Below are positions 1 through 12,921 of a DNA stretch of 64,000 nt, in pieces. The notes under the pieces are model-generated. The model was not told the origin of the DNA and made no database searches. It worked only from the letters and a program-made list of their open reading frames with translations. The translations under genes and the position numbers were made by a program. Every line of letters starts with the position of its first letter. The stretch's first letter is position 1. This DNA is from Panagrolaimus kolymaensis. Taxonomy: Eukaryota; Nematoda; Chromadorea; Rhabditida; Panagrolaimidae. The stretch covers positions 1,984,001 to 2,048,000 of the forward strand of contig JAJQJQ010000047.1 of assembly GCA_028622995.1 (NCBI GenBank). Direction: 5' to 3'.

Positions 1-274
1 TAAAGACACAAAAAAAAATTGAAAGAAAAAAAGGAAAGCATTCTGATCATTGAAAGCTTTTATTCAAAAAAATCTGAATCAAAAATCGTTACAAAAACTA
101 AAAAAGCATTGGAAAGATATTTTTGACTAAAATTTTAGGCTGAAGTACTAAAAAAATCGCTGCTTCTTTTTTTAGAAGACAACTCGCTTTCAAACCGATT
201 TTCCTTGTTTGAAACTTATTTTCTTTGCTTTTCTCCCAAACCTTTTTTTTGCTGTCTATTTTAGTGATGAGCAA

Positions 275-808
275 CAGGGATGTCCGAACGTTCGGAGTTC
301 GGGGTTCGGAAGTTCGGATGTTCGACACTTTTGCCGAACATTTTTGGATCGGATCGATGTTCGGATTTTACCCCGAACATCCGAACATAATAATGACATA
401 TAAATAAGCAAAAAAACTTGCCAAAATTGCTATAAACCCAGCAAAAATCATTTTTTTTTCATAGTTTTATAATTTTGGTTGATTTTATCAAATGATTTTG
501 TTAGCCTGACTTTTTAAACTTTTTTCAAACTAAAAAAAATTGGAGGTATGAAAACTTGCTACTCAAGAAAATATTTTAAAAAAATTTTTTCTTCACCACT
601 TCGAAAATTTTATTAAAAAACAAATGTTTAGTAATAAAATGCCTCTTATTAAGCCATTTTTAGACGAAAAAAGTGTGAATTTGCTATTTTCAATAGGTTC
701 TTAGAATATGTTCGGATGTTCGGATTAATGTTCGGATTTTTGACTCTAATCCGAACGTTCGGATGTTCGGAGTTCGGATCGAAGAAAAAGCATGTTCGGA
801 CATCCCTG
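275..808. mobile_element. Non-autonomous hAT-type DNA transposon (534 bp)
   Basis: The ends are perfect 15-bp terminal inverted repeats, CAGGGATGTCCGAAC at the left and its reverse complement at the right. Each end is followed inward by a cluster of short GTTCGGA/TCCGAAC subterminal repeats, in both orientations, at about 281-390 and 709-800. The element is flanked by an exact 8-bp direct repeat, ATGAGCAA, at 267-274 and 809-816. An 8-bp duplication, a CAGGG-type terminus and dense subterminal motifs are hallmarks of the hAT superfamily. The interior is AT-rich and has no transposase-like reading frame, so the element would need a transposase supplied in trans. The perfect ends and duplication suggest a fairly recent insertion. 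Confidence 0.9.
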
Positions 809-816
809 ATGAGCAA

Positions 817-3800
817 GTTTAAGAAAAAGAAGCCAAAACATTACTACGCTGGGAACCCCAAACATATTCATTCAATATTGCTTTTTGCGGTAAAAAAAAT
901 TAGGAAGGAACCGAAAAAAAAAAAGGAAAAATCAAAACATTTGTATTTGGGAACCCAAAACATTATTTCGATATCGATGCGGCAAAATTTGTTTAAGAAA
1001 AAAGCCGAAATAAATAAACTAAAAATAGTTGAAAAAAGTAAAAAAAAATATTCGAGTAAAAATTTTCATCGGTTATACAAAATCAAAATCCATATGGCTC
1101 GATTTTCTTCTTCGTTTTAATTTCAAAAAAAGACTTGGCTTTTTTGAGTAATAAAAATAAAGCATTAATTGTTAACCGCCGCCACTACTCTCTCAAAGTT
1201 AAAAAAAAAGAAGAAGCGGTGTTCTGATGTTCTGTCACCGATTAGCTTTTAATAATAAAAAAGTAAGAAATTTTTTAATGATGGGAAGAAGAAGTAAATA
1301 AATTTATTACTTTACTCTTTTTTTTGATCAGAAAATAAAAGCGACAAATTTATTATTCGTTTTTGCTTTTTTTTGATTCTCTCAATTTTTTGTCATTGAA
1401 TTGAAAATAGCATTTATTTCCGCAAAAAAAAAATGCTTGTATGTTTACAAAACCTTTATTTTTCAGTAACAAATACTCCCAACAAAAACCCAAAATAAAA
1501 AACATACCTTTAACCGCTACATTGAACTTTGCAACTTTTTTTGGACCTTGTAAATGAAGAGTAATTTGCTCGAGACCTGAAAAGAAAAAATAAGAAGTAT
1601 AAACAATTAAAGTAAAAACAATGACATTCGGGAGTTGGAGGAAATAAATAAATAAAAACAAAAGTATTTGAGTTTGTTGCTTCAAAAAATGCCAAAACAA
1701 CATTTTTTTCATTTTTCTGTTTTTATTTTTCGATCTCTCTTTCTCGCCAAAGTAAGAAAAATTATGCAAAAAAATTGTGCATCGAAGAACGATGACTGAG
1801 TCTCTGGCGCCAATGTGTTGACATCTCGAGAGTCATCGAGACGCGCGCGAGAAGCAAGCAAGAAAATTTCCAAAACAAAACAAAACAAAAAACTTTTTCT
1901 TGAATTTATTTTTCCCTCATTTTTTCTTCTCTCTTTTGCACGTTTGCTTTTTCGTCGTTGCTTCCAATAAATATTATTAGCCTAAATTTTTTTAAAAAAC
2001 ATTTTTCAGTTTCTGCTGTTTCTTTATTTTATTTTTTTGTTGCCTTTTCAAATTTTTTCTTCTTCGTAATCATTAAAAAAATTAAAGCAAAAAACTGTTT
2101 CTGAAACGCATGAAAAACTACGAAAAAAAATCGTTGAAAAAAATTAATCATCAAATTTTTTTTGGAGCGAGAATACTGTATCAATGGAGTCAGTGTAAAG
2201 CAAGCGATTTGAAAAAAAAGATAAGCAACTGTCGATCATCGCCGCCTTGCTTTAGATTACTGTAGCCGCAGCTAAAAAGCATTCCTTCATATTTTCGCAT
2301 TTTTTATTCTGTGTGACTTTTTACACTTTTTTCTTTCCAAAGAGACTCTTTAAAAAAAAATTTTTATAAGCAGCAACAAATTATTTTCTTCTAATTTTTG
2401 TGCTCATTTTTAAAACTTTGTGTCTTCCAAAAATAAAAGTAAAACATAGGAGCACAAATTATTTTTTAACACCCGAATGCGCAACCAATTTATTAAGGAA
2501 ATATCATATAGTGGCATTTAAATTTTTTGGTTGCTGCTTCATTTTTTTCTTTCTTAATTTTGCTACTTTCTTTCATGAACTAAAATTATTTTAGCGTTTT
2601 TTGGTTTTTTTTTCTTTTTCTTCTTCCTTCTTAAATTTAGTATTTATTTTTATTTTTGTGTTTAAATTTTTTTGCTATTCAAAAATATAAAATATAAATT
2701 TTTTGACTTAATCAGGAAAGCAGCAGCAACAACTAACTAAGTAGCAAATAAGAAGGAGGGATAATAAAGCCCAGAGAATTTGTCGTTGGCCCTTTAGGTC
2801 ATCAACAAAGTCATTAAAAGCGGATTTTAACCCGAAAAAATATAAAAATAACGGATGTCCTTCATTTTTTAGAGAGAGTTATTTAGTTAATTTTCATCTC
2901 CTCGGCAACCATTCAGCCACAAAATAAATTTTTTTGAGGTGCCTCCCAAAATTAACAGTAAAAAGGTATTAAAAAAATAAAAATAAAGAAGTCAAATCAA
3001 ATCCAAAAAGCCAAAGAATCCGTTTATAATTTTTATCTTTTTGGTTTTACTGATTTATGATTTAAAAAAAGCAAAAAGTGCGCATGAATGTACAAAGTGG
3101 GTACAAATTACAAATATTTAAGAGGATAACAATGCTATAATCGAATGGGTATTAGAAGGAGAAAGAAGAAGGTGTCAATAAGACTAAGCTACCCAAAAAT
3201 CCAAAAATCCAAAAATCTCCAACTAAAAAAAAGAAGGATAAAATTCTCAAAAAAGCTTGGATTTAAATCTTTTCTCTTTCTTTTTTTTTTGGTTGGCGCG
3301 TAAATGCTTGCGTTTATTAATTCTATATTTTTTACTTTTGAAAAGCCCTTCTTTTCTTTTAATAATTTTTTTTTTGGCAAATTTGCCGCAGGCTTCTATC
3401 TCATTCTAAAATTTTTTTAAATGTCAACTGATTCCACTTTTTTTTAGTTTTTAGTTTTTAGGGTCTAAGAAGACTTAAAATTAAAGTGGTGTCGGAATTC
3501 AGGAGAAGAAGGATTTAAATAAAAAAAAAGGAAGGATGAAAATTTTTCATTTTTACATTTGCTCTCTGTCTTTCAACACTTTGCTTCCGCAAAAAAGAAT
3601 GTTTCTTTTTAAAAATAAAAAGTATGATAATTGGGAAAAGCAACCAAAAAGGGCCATCAACGAATGAGGCCAGCCACAGAAAAAAAAGTAGTGTCGGAAA
3701 TGCAAAGTAAGCAAGCAAAAAAAAGAAGCAAAAAGGAAGGGTGCAAATTTTTAAGAAGTTTTTCTTCGTTTAATAAGGCCAATTAAAAATACATAGCGAG

Positions 3801-6800
3801 AGAGACATGTCTTTTTTTTCTCACAAAGTCATGTATCTAATTCACCAAAAACTTTAAAACATTGAAATTCTGAATTTTTATTTTTCGGCGTGTGAAGAAT
3901 CTTCTTTTGGCAATTTGGAAACGAAAAATAAAATAGGAAAGGAAACAGAAAAAAAAAGCAAAGCAGGGAAAGGCCAAGGATATGCGAGTGTAATTTTTTA
4001 TTATTATTTATTCCTGAGTCTCATCTCTGCTATTAATTCTCTGCTCTAAAGTTTGAGTAATTTTCGGCACTGCTCTTAGCTCCTTTTTAGTTTCTATCTT
4101 CTAAATCCATTCGCTTGAGAATATTTAATTGCACAAGCGTGAAATATAAATTTGCTCAACCTCAAAAAAGTGAATGAACTTACACCGAAAATAATAAAAA
4201 TTTAAATTAAGAAGCAACAATATCTTTCGAGAAAATTGTTACAATTTTTTTTTTGAAAAAACAAAGAAAAAAACAAAGACAAAATAATGAAAGATAACGG
4301 GATGAAATTCAATCATTCATACGGTAACATTTTTTGACGACCACAAAAAAATATTATTACAAGAAAAACTGTTTTTCTGTCAAAACAAAAAAACAAAAAA
4401 AAAATGAATAAAGCAATAATAACCGTTATGAAACAACAAAACAAAAAAAAAGATGAAGAATCTTCGACATATTTTTTTAAACTAACTAAAAGCATTTTTG
4501 TGTTTTTTTTTCAGTGGCTTCGGAAATCAATGCAGCAAAAAATATATTGTTTAAGTGGTTTTTATTGCAATTCGACAGAGAGAAAAAAAGAGATGAAAAT
4601 CATCATCGAATCGAATGTTTGCTTCTTTTTTTCACCACAAAAAACCGATCGAAAATAGACAGGGAAGAAGCATACGGTAGACATTCACGAAAGTAGCATG
4701 CCAAAGGAATGAGACACCAAATTGCAAAAAAAAAAAGAAAGAAAAGAAAATAAGAAACAAATGAAAAAACTTTTTTATTGAGTAACAAAAACCAAATGTT
4801 TTTGCTTCGCCTCTCATTTTTTGCTTGCTTGCTTTTTCTCCTGTAAATTAAGTGCTTTTATTTGATTTGATTTAATTTTGGTTAAAGGTGTTCGCCCGCT
4901 TTTTTTCTTGGAGGGGTGTCATAAAAAACTGTGCTTTGCTTTCTGTTTTTTTCCTTTTTTAACAAAGTTTTTAGTTTTCATTAAATTTGTTTTATGAAAT
5001 AAAATACAAATTTTATTTATTATTTTCTGTTTATTAACAAAAAAAGGTTGACTAATACCTTTCTTTCATTTTCCTTGGCGCATTTTATTTTTCGGAAATA
5101 AATAAAAAGAAAAAAGAAAAAAGTAAAAGTAAAAATTCATTTTTTGGGCACTTGTGTTGGCTTTAAATTAAACCTTTAAAAATATTTTTTGTTTGAAGGA
5201 CAGAGAAGAGCGACGACAAATTTCATTTTTATTTCCTGCGTTAGCATGGCAACACTTTTTTCACTGTTTTAAATAATTAGATACATACTCACTTTTTTTG
5301 GGGTAGGAAGCAATATTAGTAATAAACTAACAAAATAAAACTTTTCTAAGTCTAAAAAACTATGTCTAATGAAAAAAAAGTAAACAATGGTAAATAAATA
5401 AATGAGTGACTCTCAAGTCAAAAAAGTAGTGTAACGAATTAAAAATGGAAAAAAAAATTGGGTAAAATTTGAATTCAGAGCAAAAAAAGTCACCTGTTTT
5501 TAAAAGAGCTAATTTAAATTTATTTTTTTAATTTTATTGGATTATTTGTAGCTTATGTCTTAAATAATTAATAACCTATAAAAAAATAAATAAACAAAAA
5601 AAAGTAAACATACCTATTAAATTAAGAAGATTTCGGCCCATTTTAGCCATATCTCGATATCGAATTCGTCTTTCACTGACACATTTTGCATCACATTTAT
5701 ACATAGCTTTTTTGGCCGTCATAGATGCTCCACTTCAGAGAAAAATACCGTATGGAAATGGAACAACAACAAAAAGGACACTCTTTTTTTCGTCGTTCTT
5801 CTTTCTTCAAATGGCCCAGAATTGGCTTTTTGGCAATTTGATTGGCTGTTGTTGGCCAAAGTAAAAAAAAAAGAATGGAAAAAAAGACTCAATACACTCT
5901 GCTGCTTTTGCTGTTGTTGCCACAATTCTCAGAGGCGTGTTGCCTAAAAAACTAAAAAGCATAAAACTTAGTAAAACCTAAATGAAAAAAAAAAGAGGAG
6001 TAGAAAGTTAATTTAAACACAAAAAATTATTTAAAAAAAATTTTTTGTTGAAAAAAAGAAGCGACGAGAGATGCTTCTCTTCTCATGAAATTTATTTTTT
6101 TATTTTTTGCGACAACAACATTGGCTGTTTTAGTTTGGAGGAGTTACATAGAAGAGGAAAGAGGACCCCTTCTTGCTCAGCGCCACATTTGATGGTGGGC
6201 CACAAGTAGTAGAAGCAGTAGTCGTAGAAAAGAAGAGAAGAAATAAAAAAGAGGGCTTGTTGCTGTTGCTTCTTGTGCCTCCGGGCGACGAATTAAAAAA
6301 AAAAATAAAAAATAAAACGCGCTCCCGAGAAAAAAATAAAAAAAGCCGTAAGCTTTGGAATTTATTTTTTTTTCGTGCGCAACTTTTCAAAAAAAATAAT
6401 ATAAAGCAACCATGGATTTGGTTCCAAAAAAACATGACTATAAAGAAAAAAAGTCAAGTGGCAATGGCAAGACACACATTTTTCTATTTTTCTGGAAGAC
6501 GAAAAATAAAAAAACTTCTCCAATTTAATTTTAAGAAACAAAAAAAATTTTTGAGTATAGTTAAAATAACAAATTTCACGAAAAAAAGAAGAAGCAAAAA
6601 GTCAAAAGATTAATAAAGCCTTTTTGAATCTTTTTTTTAATAAGCATTAGAAAAGAGAATATCAAAATAAGCGCTAACCTAAAATTTACTAATTAAAAAA
6701 GTAAAGTTAAAGCTGACTTTTAATTTTTTTCTGACAAAAACTTTTCTTTTTTATACAAATATAAAAAATTGGTCATTAAAAAAAGAGCCCATGTGGATAT

Positions 6801-7411
6801 AAGTTAAAAAGGTAAAAAAAAATGAAAAGAAAAGTTGTATTTCAAAGAAATTGTTGTCATTTTAGCCCTAAAATTAAAAAACCCCCCAAAAAAGCAAATT
6901 TGTTAAGAAAAAATTAATATCCCGAAAAAAAATTTTTTATAATAACCATGAATATTGTATTATTAAGCTAACCATTTGATAAAAAATACAAATGTTTAAT
7001 TCTTTTGGCTTAGCAAATCTTTCTTTTACACATATATAAGTGCAAAGCAGTCATAACCCGCTTTAATGCGAATAAAAACATTTGATAAAGAATGAGCTTA
7101 GAAATTTTAACTTATCTCCTATAAATATTTTTTAGCTCATTTTATTTTTAAAATAGTTTAAAGTATGTATTTATTTTATATACGGTGGGGGTTTTTTTGA
7201 TTATAGAAAAATATGTGAGTAAAACATGGTTGGAATTTTTTGAACATTGATTCTCGTCTTGATCCGATGCAAAAGGCGCAAGAACTTTGCTTGAAATAAA
7301 TAAATTTTTAAAGGCACAATTTTCGATTTTGACCAATTCATCTTCATCCCGCTCTTAAACCATGGCACCTTTCATAATTTAATCGTAAATGTGTAAGTTT
7401 AAAATCAAAAA
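817..7411. other. Gene-poor, homopolymer-rich DNA
   Basis: No open frame here looks like protein. The long frames are runs of Lys/Phe/Leu made by poly-A and poly-T tracts. A small GC-richer patch at about 1790-1855 contains ACATCTCGAGAGTCATCGAG and a CGCGCGCGAG tract, and another lies at about 2228-2275. These could be promoter or untranslated-exon sequence, but nothing shows it. Confidence 0.5.
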
Positions 7412-7623
7412 ATGAATTTGCTAAAATATACATTTTTTTTAATTTTGGCTGTTTCACTATTTATTAGCACTCAAAATAATGAAATTTGAATAGAACAATT
7501 ACCAACAACAAGAATTAATAATTGCATTGATAATTTAAATGTTTATAAAAGGGATACTGATTTGATAAGTAAAAACTTATTTCGATTCAAAATAAAAACT
7601 CTGGAGTTACAACAATCTTTTTG
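7412..7623 (+). pseudogene. Decayed secreted-protein gene with in-frame TGA
   Basis: An ATG at 7412 opens a typical signal peptide (MNLLKYTFFLILAVSLFIS). At codon 26 there is a TGA (7487-7489). The same frame then continues with ordinary protein-like sequence for 44 codons (motifs IEQLPTTRINNCIDNL and KRDTDLISKN) to a second TGA at 7621-7623. No GT donor lies between the signal peptide and the TGA, so an intron cannot remove it. This reads as a small secreted-protein gene inactivated by a nonsense mutation. A further protein-like fragment follows at 7746-7859. The family is not recognised. In a plant-parasitic nematode it could be an effector-like gene, but nothing in the sequence proves that. 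Confidence 0.4.
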
Positions 7624-7745
7624 AAAAGGTGTTAAAAATTTGGTTTAAAAAGTTCAAACTTATTTTTCGTTTTTTTCATTTAAGACTCCAAGAAACACAT
7701 TTTCGATTCGTAATTTGTTGCGTTGATGACTAATTTTTACTTTTT

Positions 7746-7859
7746 TTCAACGAATTTGAAAACTCGCGATTGAAGATGTTCAACAACTTAATGAATCATT
7801 CATTATCCACTCAAATAAAGGATGCTGGTTCATCGGTGATTAAAAAAATCAAAGTCTGA
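7746..7859 (+). pseudogene. Protein-like fragment, possibly from the same decayed gene
   Basis: This is a 38-codon open stretch (motifs FNEFENSRLKMFNNL and QIKDAGSSVIKK) with no start codon or splice signal of its own. A second frame across the same bases also reads as protein (AIEDVQQLNESF, NKGCWFIGD). That suggests an old exon damaged by frameshifts. No function can be assigned. Confidence 0.25.
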
Positions 7860-9462
7860 AATAAAAATCTTTGTTTTTAAAAGATTAGTTAGAAAATGTA
7901 AATTTATGTTTTTAATTGACGAACTTTGCTGAATTTCGACATTTTCTGATACTTGTTTGTTGTTCACAACAAAAATTTTATTTCGAGAGGGGCCGTTTTC
8001 TGAATTCTTGGTGTCTTTTTTTTTTAGATTCTTCCGTGGTCTAAAATATAATAATTTTTTACAAAATCTTTTCAAGTTTTAATATTCAAATTTCTCCTGG
8101 GTTTTATAACATAGTAGACATGCATCAATATTTTCCTTCGGAGTATTATATTTTATTTTTACTTTATTTTATTTGTAACTTTATTCAAAAGATGTTTTCC
8201 TTTTTGTTTGTTTCTTTCTTAAACCTTTGTCTGAACCGACAAGGCTTTCTATCTCTCTGATCTTTTGCCCTTTCTTATTTTGGTTTGTAAAAGGATATTT
8301 TCTTAAACTTTCCATTTTTATTTCTTTCTTAAAAATGATGACTAAAAATATCCGTTTTTGGTGCTCGCCTTTAACGAGCTTTCTTTGTTTCATTTTTTTG
8401 CTTTCCCAAAATCAACAACTTTTCAATGTTTTTGAAATCGGCATTAATGGCACCTGACAGCAGCTTTTTTTCCAAATTCTTATTTGGATGATTCTGCTAA
8501 AGAACTAAAGTCTGTGGCTCCTCCCCAAACTTTGAATTTGGAAGCACACTCTATTAGGCTACTGGCTACTGCCAACTATCGTTTCTCACGCGACATACTT
8601 AAGCTGATCTGGTTCAGTGCAATTTGATCAGTTTTGACATCAGTGTCTCGCTCGCGTTCTTCCAATCATTCGTTGTTGTTTATTTTTTGATGATATCTTA
8701 CCCAAAACTTTCTTTCTTTTTTTAGAAATATATATTGTAAATCTTTTCTCCTTAAATTTTATAAATTTATCTTAGTAACCTTTCTTTGGTTTTTATTTTT
8801 TTTAAAACTTTTGTAAATTTTTTTTGTAGCTTTTATTTTAAATTTTCGTTTTTTCCTTATTTTCGGCCTCATTCATTTTTGTATTGTAAATTAGCTATTA
8901 TTTTGTTTATTATAAATTTTTATGAGTCTTTATTATTTCGAGGGTAAAAAACGATGAAAAATCTTATCGAACCTTATAAAATTTACTACTCAAAAATATT
9001 AAAATAAGGGTGGGTGTTTAGGATGAAAGCGTACATATACTAAATTTAATTACTTAAAAACTTTCCCATTATTTAGTACATTTCTGCTTGGCACTGATGA
9101 TTCCGCAATTTGTAGCGTAGTAACTTTTATAGGCTTTTTTGTTTTTTTCTTCTCAAATCAAACTAAGACAGCTCGGAATGATCAATTCTTAAATAATTTA
9201 TTTATAAAGATTTTCTCTTATCTTTTTTTCGAGGACATTTTTTTATCGTATTTACATACCATTTAGTACATGAAAATTTACAAAATGTTGTACTAAAAAA
9301 GGGTTATCGTATTCCTTCGTTTAAAATCTAGGTATATAACAAAAAATATTAACAATGTTTTTGTTAATTTGCGATTTTTCTTTTCGGCTACATATGTTTT
9401 GTTTTTACTAATACTTTTATATTTTGATGCGGGCAATAAATTTGTGTTCCTGGTTTTAGAAA
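7860..9462. other. Intergenic region upstream of the TPR/SET gene
   Basis: No supported gene is seen. A short non-homopolymeric stretch lies at about 8505-8670. A pyrimidine tract ending in AG at 9458-9459, four bases before the ATG of the next gene, could be a trans-splice acceptor or the 3' end of an intron in its leader. Confidence 0.4.
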
Positions 9463-12400
9463 ATGGAGAATTGTTTTATAAAACATATGGGGAATGCCAA
9501 AGCAGTAAAAACCTTAAACCAAAGCAATCCTCAACCACGGCCACACCGAGATCCGTTTAGTGCGCGTTTTTCATGGCAATGCCAACTTTTACTACCTAAA
9601 ACGGGTATCGACGAACTTTTTACGAGAACTACAATTTTATCAGGTTTGCACATTTATAAGATTTATAAAAAAATTTAATTGCATTTAGGTGAGGGCCACA
9701 GCTGCAAATTACAGCTTGAAAATTTAAAACCAATAAACTTGTGTGATATGAAAGTTCGAATGGTACATCATGGACGATATTTGGTTTGTCAAGCTAGTGT
9801 AATGCCGCTTCCAATAATTGGTGTTAGTACATTAATTGAAGATTTAAATGGTAAATATTAAATTTTTCGATTCATAATCGTAAAAAAATTTTTTTTTATT
9901 TTCAGGCGATGTAGAAGAATTATCGTTATATAATTTTTCTTACAAACTTGATAATCTTGAATGGTTGAAACCGGGGACAATATTAATTATTAAAGAACCT
10001 TGGCTTCGATATGGCTCACATGGTAAGACTCCATCAATCCGAATTGATTCCCCCTCAGATGTCATTTTTATTGATCCCACTGATTTCGAACTTTTAAAGA
10101 AGATTGGCGCTACGCAATGGTATGTCTTAAATTAATGCAACTAATAACCTGCTTAATCATAGCGGAGTAGAAATTGACAAAAAAAAGTTAGCCGGTTTAA
10201 ATATTTTGTTTTTTCAACAAAATTTAAATTTGATTGCACCAAAACTCTAGAATTTTCGAAATCACCCGAATATCGAATTTGAATATTTGGATCAAATATT
10301 CGAAAAATAAATGTTTCAAAACGTAAAAAGTAAACCTTTTTAATACGTTTTTGAGTATATTTAAACATTTAAACTCATTTGGATTATAAAAAACAAAGGA
10401 TTTATACAGTATTTTTTCGAAAATATTAGAAAATTATTCGAAATTTTCAAATGTCGAATTATTAATATTCCGTTTGATTCGAATAATCGAATTCGAGTCA
10501 AATTCGAGTCGATTATTCGACAGCTCTGGTTTGCAAGAATATAAAGATAATATTTATTTTTAAAAACCGTGTGAAATAGATTTTTTTAAACCCATTCCTG
10601 ATTTTTTAATTAAGAGCTAACTAAAAAAAATCTTTTAAAAAATTTAAAAGCTGCACGATGCGTTTAGTTATTTGTACTCCGACTATGGTTCATTTTGAAA
10701 ACGCAGTGATAAATAAATATTTTTTAGGCATGTTGAAATGAGTAAGGATACGGTAGTAATTCAAAAAATGGCTAATGATTGCTTTACAAAAGGAGATTTT
10801 AATGGCGCATTAATGTTGTATGATCGAGCTCTTCGCTACAATCCTGAACCTGCAGTTTTATATTTGAATAAATCATTAACTTGTTTACGAAATGGAGCTT
10901 TTTATTTGGCATATAACGCTGCAAAACTTGCATTGGATAAAGGTGGTGATCCTGAAAAAGCTATTTACAGGTTTTTTCTAATTAATTTATAGATTTAGCT
11001 TTTCTCAAAATTGTATTCATTATAGAATGGGAATGGCTGCTTATGGAATGCATCAATGGGAAAAAGCTGCTAGACACTTTGCTTATGTTTGTAAAAAATT
11101 TCCATGCAATACTTCTGCGAATGACCAGCTTAAACGAGCAATTGCCCGATGCACCGAACAAAAATCTGGAAATTTTGATTTTAAATCAATGTATTTAGAA
11201 TCGAAAAAAGAAAAACCTGATATTGATGTTTCGGATTATATTGGACCTATCGAAATCTCAAATATTTCCGGAAAAGGTTGGTTTCGGTCCCCAAGTTTAA
11301 CTTTGTAAACTATGTCCCTAAATTATGGCACACTTCATTTTTCATTCACAACTTTTTGATAAAGGCTGTTTGTTATCAGTGGATGAAAATTGAGGGGTCT
11401 AAAGTTTTGGGACAAATTTTTGTTATCACAAATTTGATTTAGGCCGAGGTATCATCGCATCCAAAGATATTCAACGAGGGACTTTGCTTGCTGTTTCTAA
11501 AGCATTTGCATCGGGTTATAGCAAAGATTATCCAGGTATTGTAACGGCAATAAATTTAATTCGGAATGAGAGCGATGGTGCTGCAGAAATGTTGCAAGTT
11601 ATACGAGCAATAGAAAATTTACAAAAAAATCCACAAAGATCAAAGGAAATATATGATTTGTATGCTGGAGATTTAAGAAAAGAAGAAATTCCTGAAGGTT
11701 TGTTTGAAAAGCTATAGCTTAATACGTTTTCATATTTAAGGGGTTATTGATGCTGCGCTGATTCAACAAATTAGCTCGCTTAATCGATTTGCTTCCGATA
11801 AAATTGGATCAGATGATTGTCATTTATTTATTCTTCCATCATATTTTAACCATTCATGCATTGGTATGTTTTAACTTACTAAAAGGAGGACCAGATGAAG
11901 CTGCTGAGCATTCTTCTAATTTTTTCTAACATGCCAAAAACTCAGAATCACAAAACTTTCGCTTTCTTTTGGCAACATGTCATTACCCCGATAAGGCACT
12001 ATCCCGACTACACATAACTCCAAGAGGGTGAATGAGCTTAGCCTAAACCGAGAGCTAAAACACTAAGACTGAGCCTAAGAATAAAGTTGTAGCTAAGTTT
12101 AAGCCTAAACTCAATCTCAATCAGGTGGTATATCTTGTCGGGGTAGTGTCTTGTCGGGGTAATGGCGCCGTGCCGTTTTTTTCATTGACATGTCGAAAAT
12201 CAACGTCTCTTTTGCTTCGAGAAAACTACACTTTTGTTGCATCATTCAAAATTAAATCTAGCAAATACCCATATTTTTCGAAACATCATTACCTTCAAGT
12301 TTTTAGCAAATGCTTACCGAACTTTTTATGGAGATGTTATGGTTATTCATGCAGCCACAAATATTAAAAAAGACGACGAAATATTTCTTTCCTACATTTC

Positions 12401-12921
12401 ACCTTTGAAAGATTTTTCTGAACGCACAACGAAATTGACAGGTTGGAAATTTTCCTGCCAATGCAAACTTTGTAAATCTGATGCAAAGGACCCAAACTGC
12501 AAAAAACGAAGTCAAATCTTGGAAGAATTTATTCAATATGCTCGAACAAACAAAACCTTTCCTAAAAATGTAATTGATAAAGGTGAAAAACTTTTAGAAA
12601 AGGTAATCAATCATCACTGATATACTGTACTTATTAATTGATTATACTTTTTTTTAGATGCGTCAAAGTTATGGTAATAGAAATGATTTTAAAATAAATT
12701 TAATTCAAATGCTAAATTTCTTAGCTCCAATGTATTCCATCATGGGTAATGTAACAAAGAGTATCAAATATTTAGAAGAAATTATTACTTTAATGGGTGA
12801 TGAACTCCTTTATGTTTTTGATATAGCAGAAACTACATTATCTCTTGCACATAGCTATTTTTCAAATGGAGATTTTTCCAAGGGTCAAGAAGCCATTCAA
12901 AAAGCATTTGTACTTAGCTGA
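9463..12921 (+). CDS. TPR and SET domain protein (putative lysine methyltransferase)
   Basis: Nine exons keep phase: 9463-9643, 9689-9850, 9906-10119, 10728-10970, 11026-11276, 11443-11697, 11741-11863, 12307-12602, 12658-12921. They give about 662 residues. The N-terminal third (LKPGTILIIKEPWLRYG, IRIDSPSDVIFID) resembles the non-catalytic front of TPR-SET proteins. Exons 4-5 encode tetratricopeptide repeats (KGDFNGALMLYDRALRYNPE). The SET domain starts at GKGRGIIASKDI and has the NHSC cofactor/active-site motif at the end of exon 7, then YRTFYGDVMVI, DDEIFLSY and a post-SET zinc cluster (CQCKLC). Helical repeats follow. The likely role is SAM-dependent protein lysine methylation; the substrate is unknown. 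The stop at 12919-12921 is followed by 24 more in-frame, protein-like codons. Start choice: the first ATG after a splice-acceptor-like AG. Confidence 0.85.
10248..10530. repeat. TTCGA-rich relic in intron 3, probably a decayed hAT-like element
   Basis: Intron 3 of the TPR/SET gene (10120-10727) is far longer than its neighbours. It holds many TTCGAA/TCGAAT motifs in both orientations and ends in an inverted series (TCGAATTCGAGTCAAATTCG) followed by CGACAGCTCTG. The dense subterminal motif and CAGAGCTG-like terminus resemble hAT ends. I cannot see a matching left terminus or a target-site duplication, so this is a tentative relic. Confidence 0.4.
11981..12164. repeat. MITE-like inverted repeat in intron 7 of the TPR/SET gene
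   Basis: Imperfect 28-bp arms face each other at 11981-12008 (CATTACCCCGATAAGGCACT...) and 12137-12164, with about 128 bp between. The interior repeats AGCCTAA-type words. Intron 7 (11864-12306) is unusually long because of it. No clear target-site duplication is visible. Confidence 0.5.

Noticed and set aside
716..1120. 134-codon plus-strand frame
   Set aside because: Lys/Ser-rich low-complexity sequence that runs from the end of the hAT element into poly-A tracts.
6173..6613. 146-codon plus-strand frame
   Set aside because: Made largely of Lys/Arg/Phe runs from homopolymers, with an equally long frame on the opposite strand.
12919..12921. TGA as a selenocysteine codon
   Set aside because: No SECIS-like structure was recognised and the protein family is not a selenoprotein. 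Nonsense or error is simpler.
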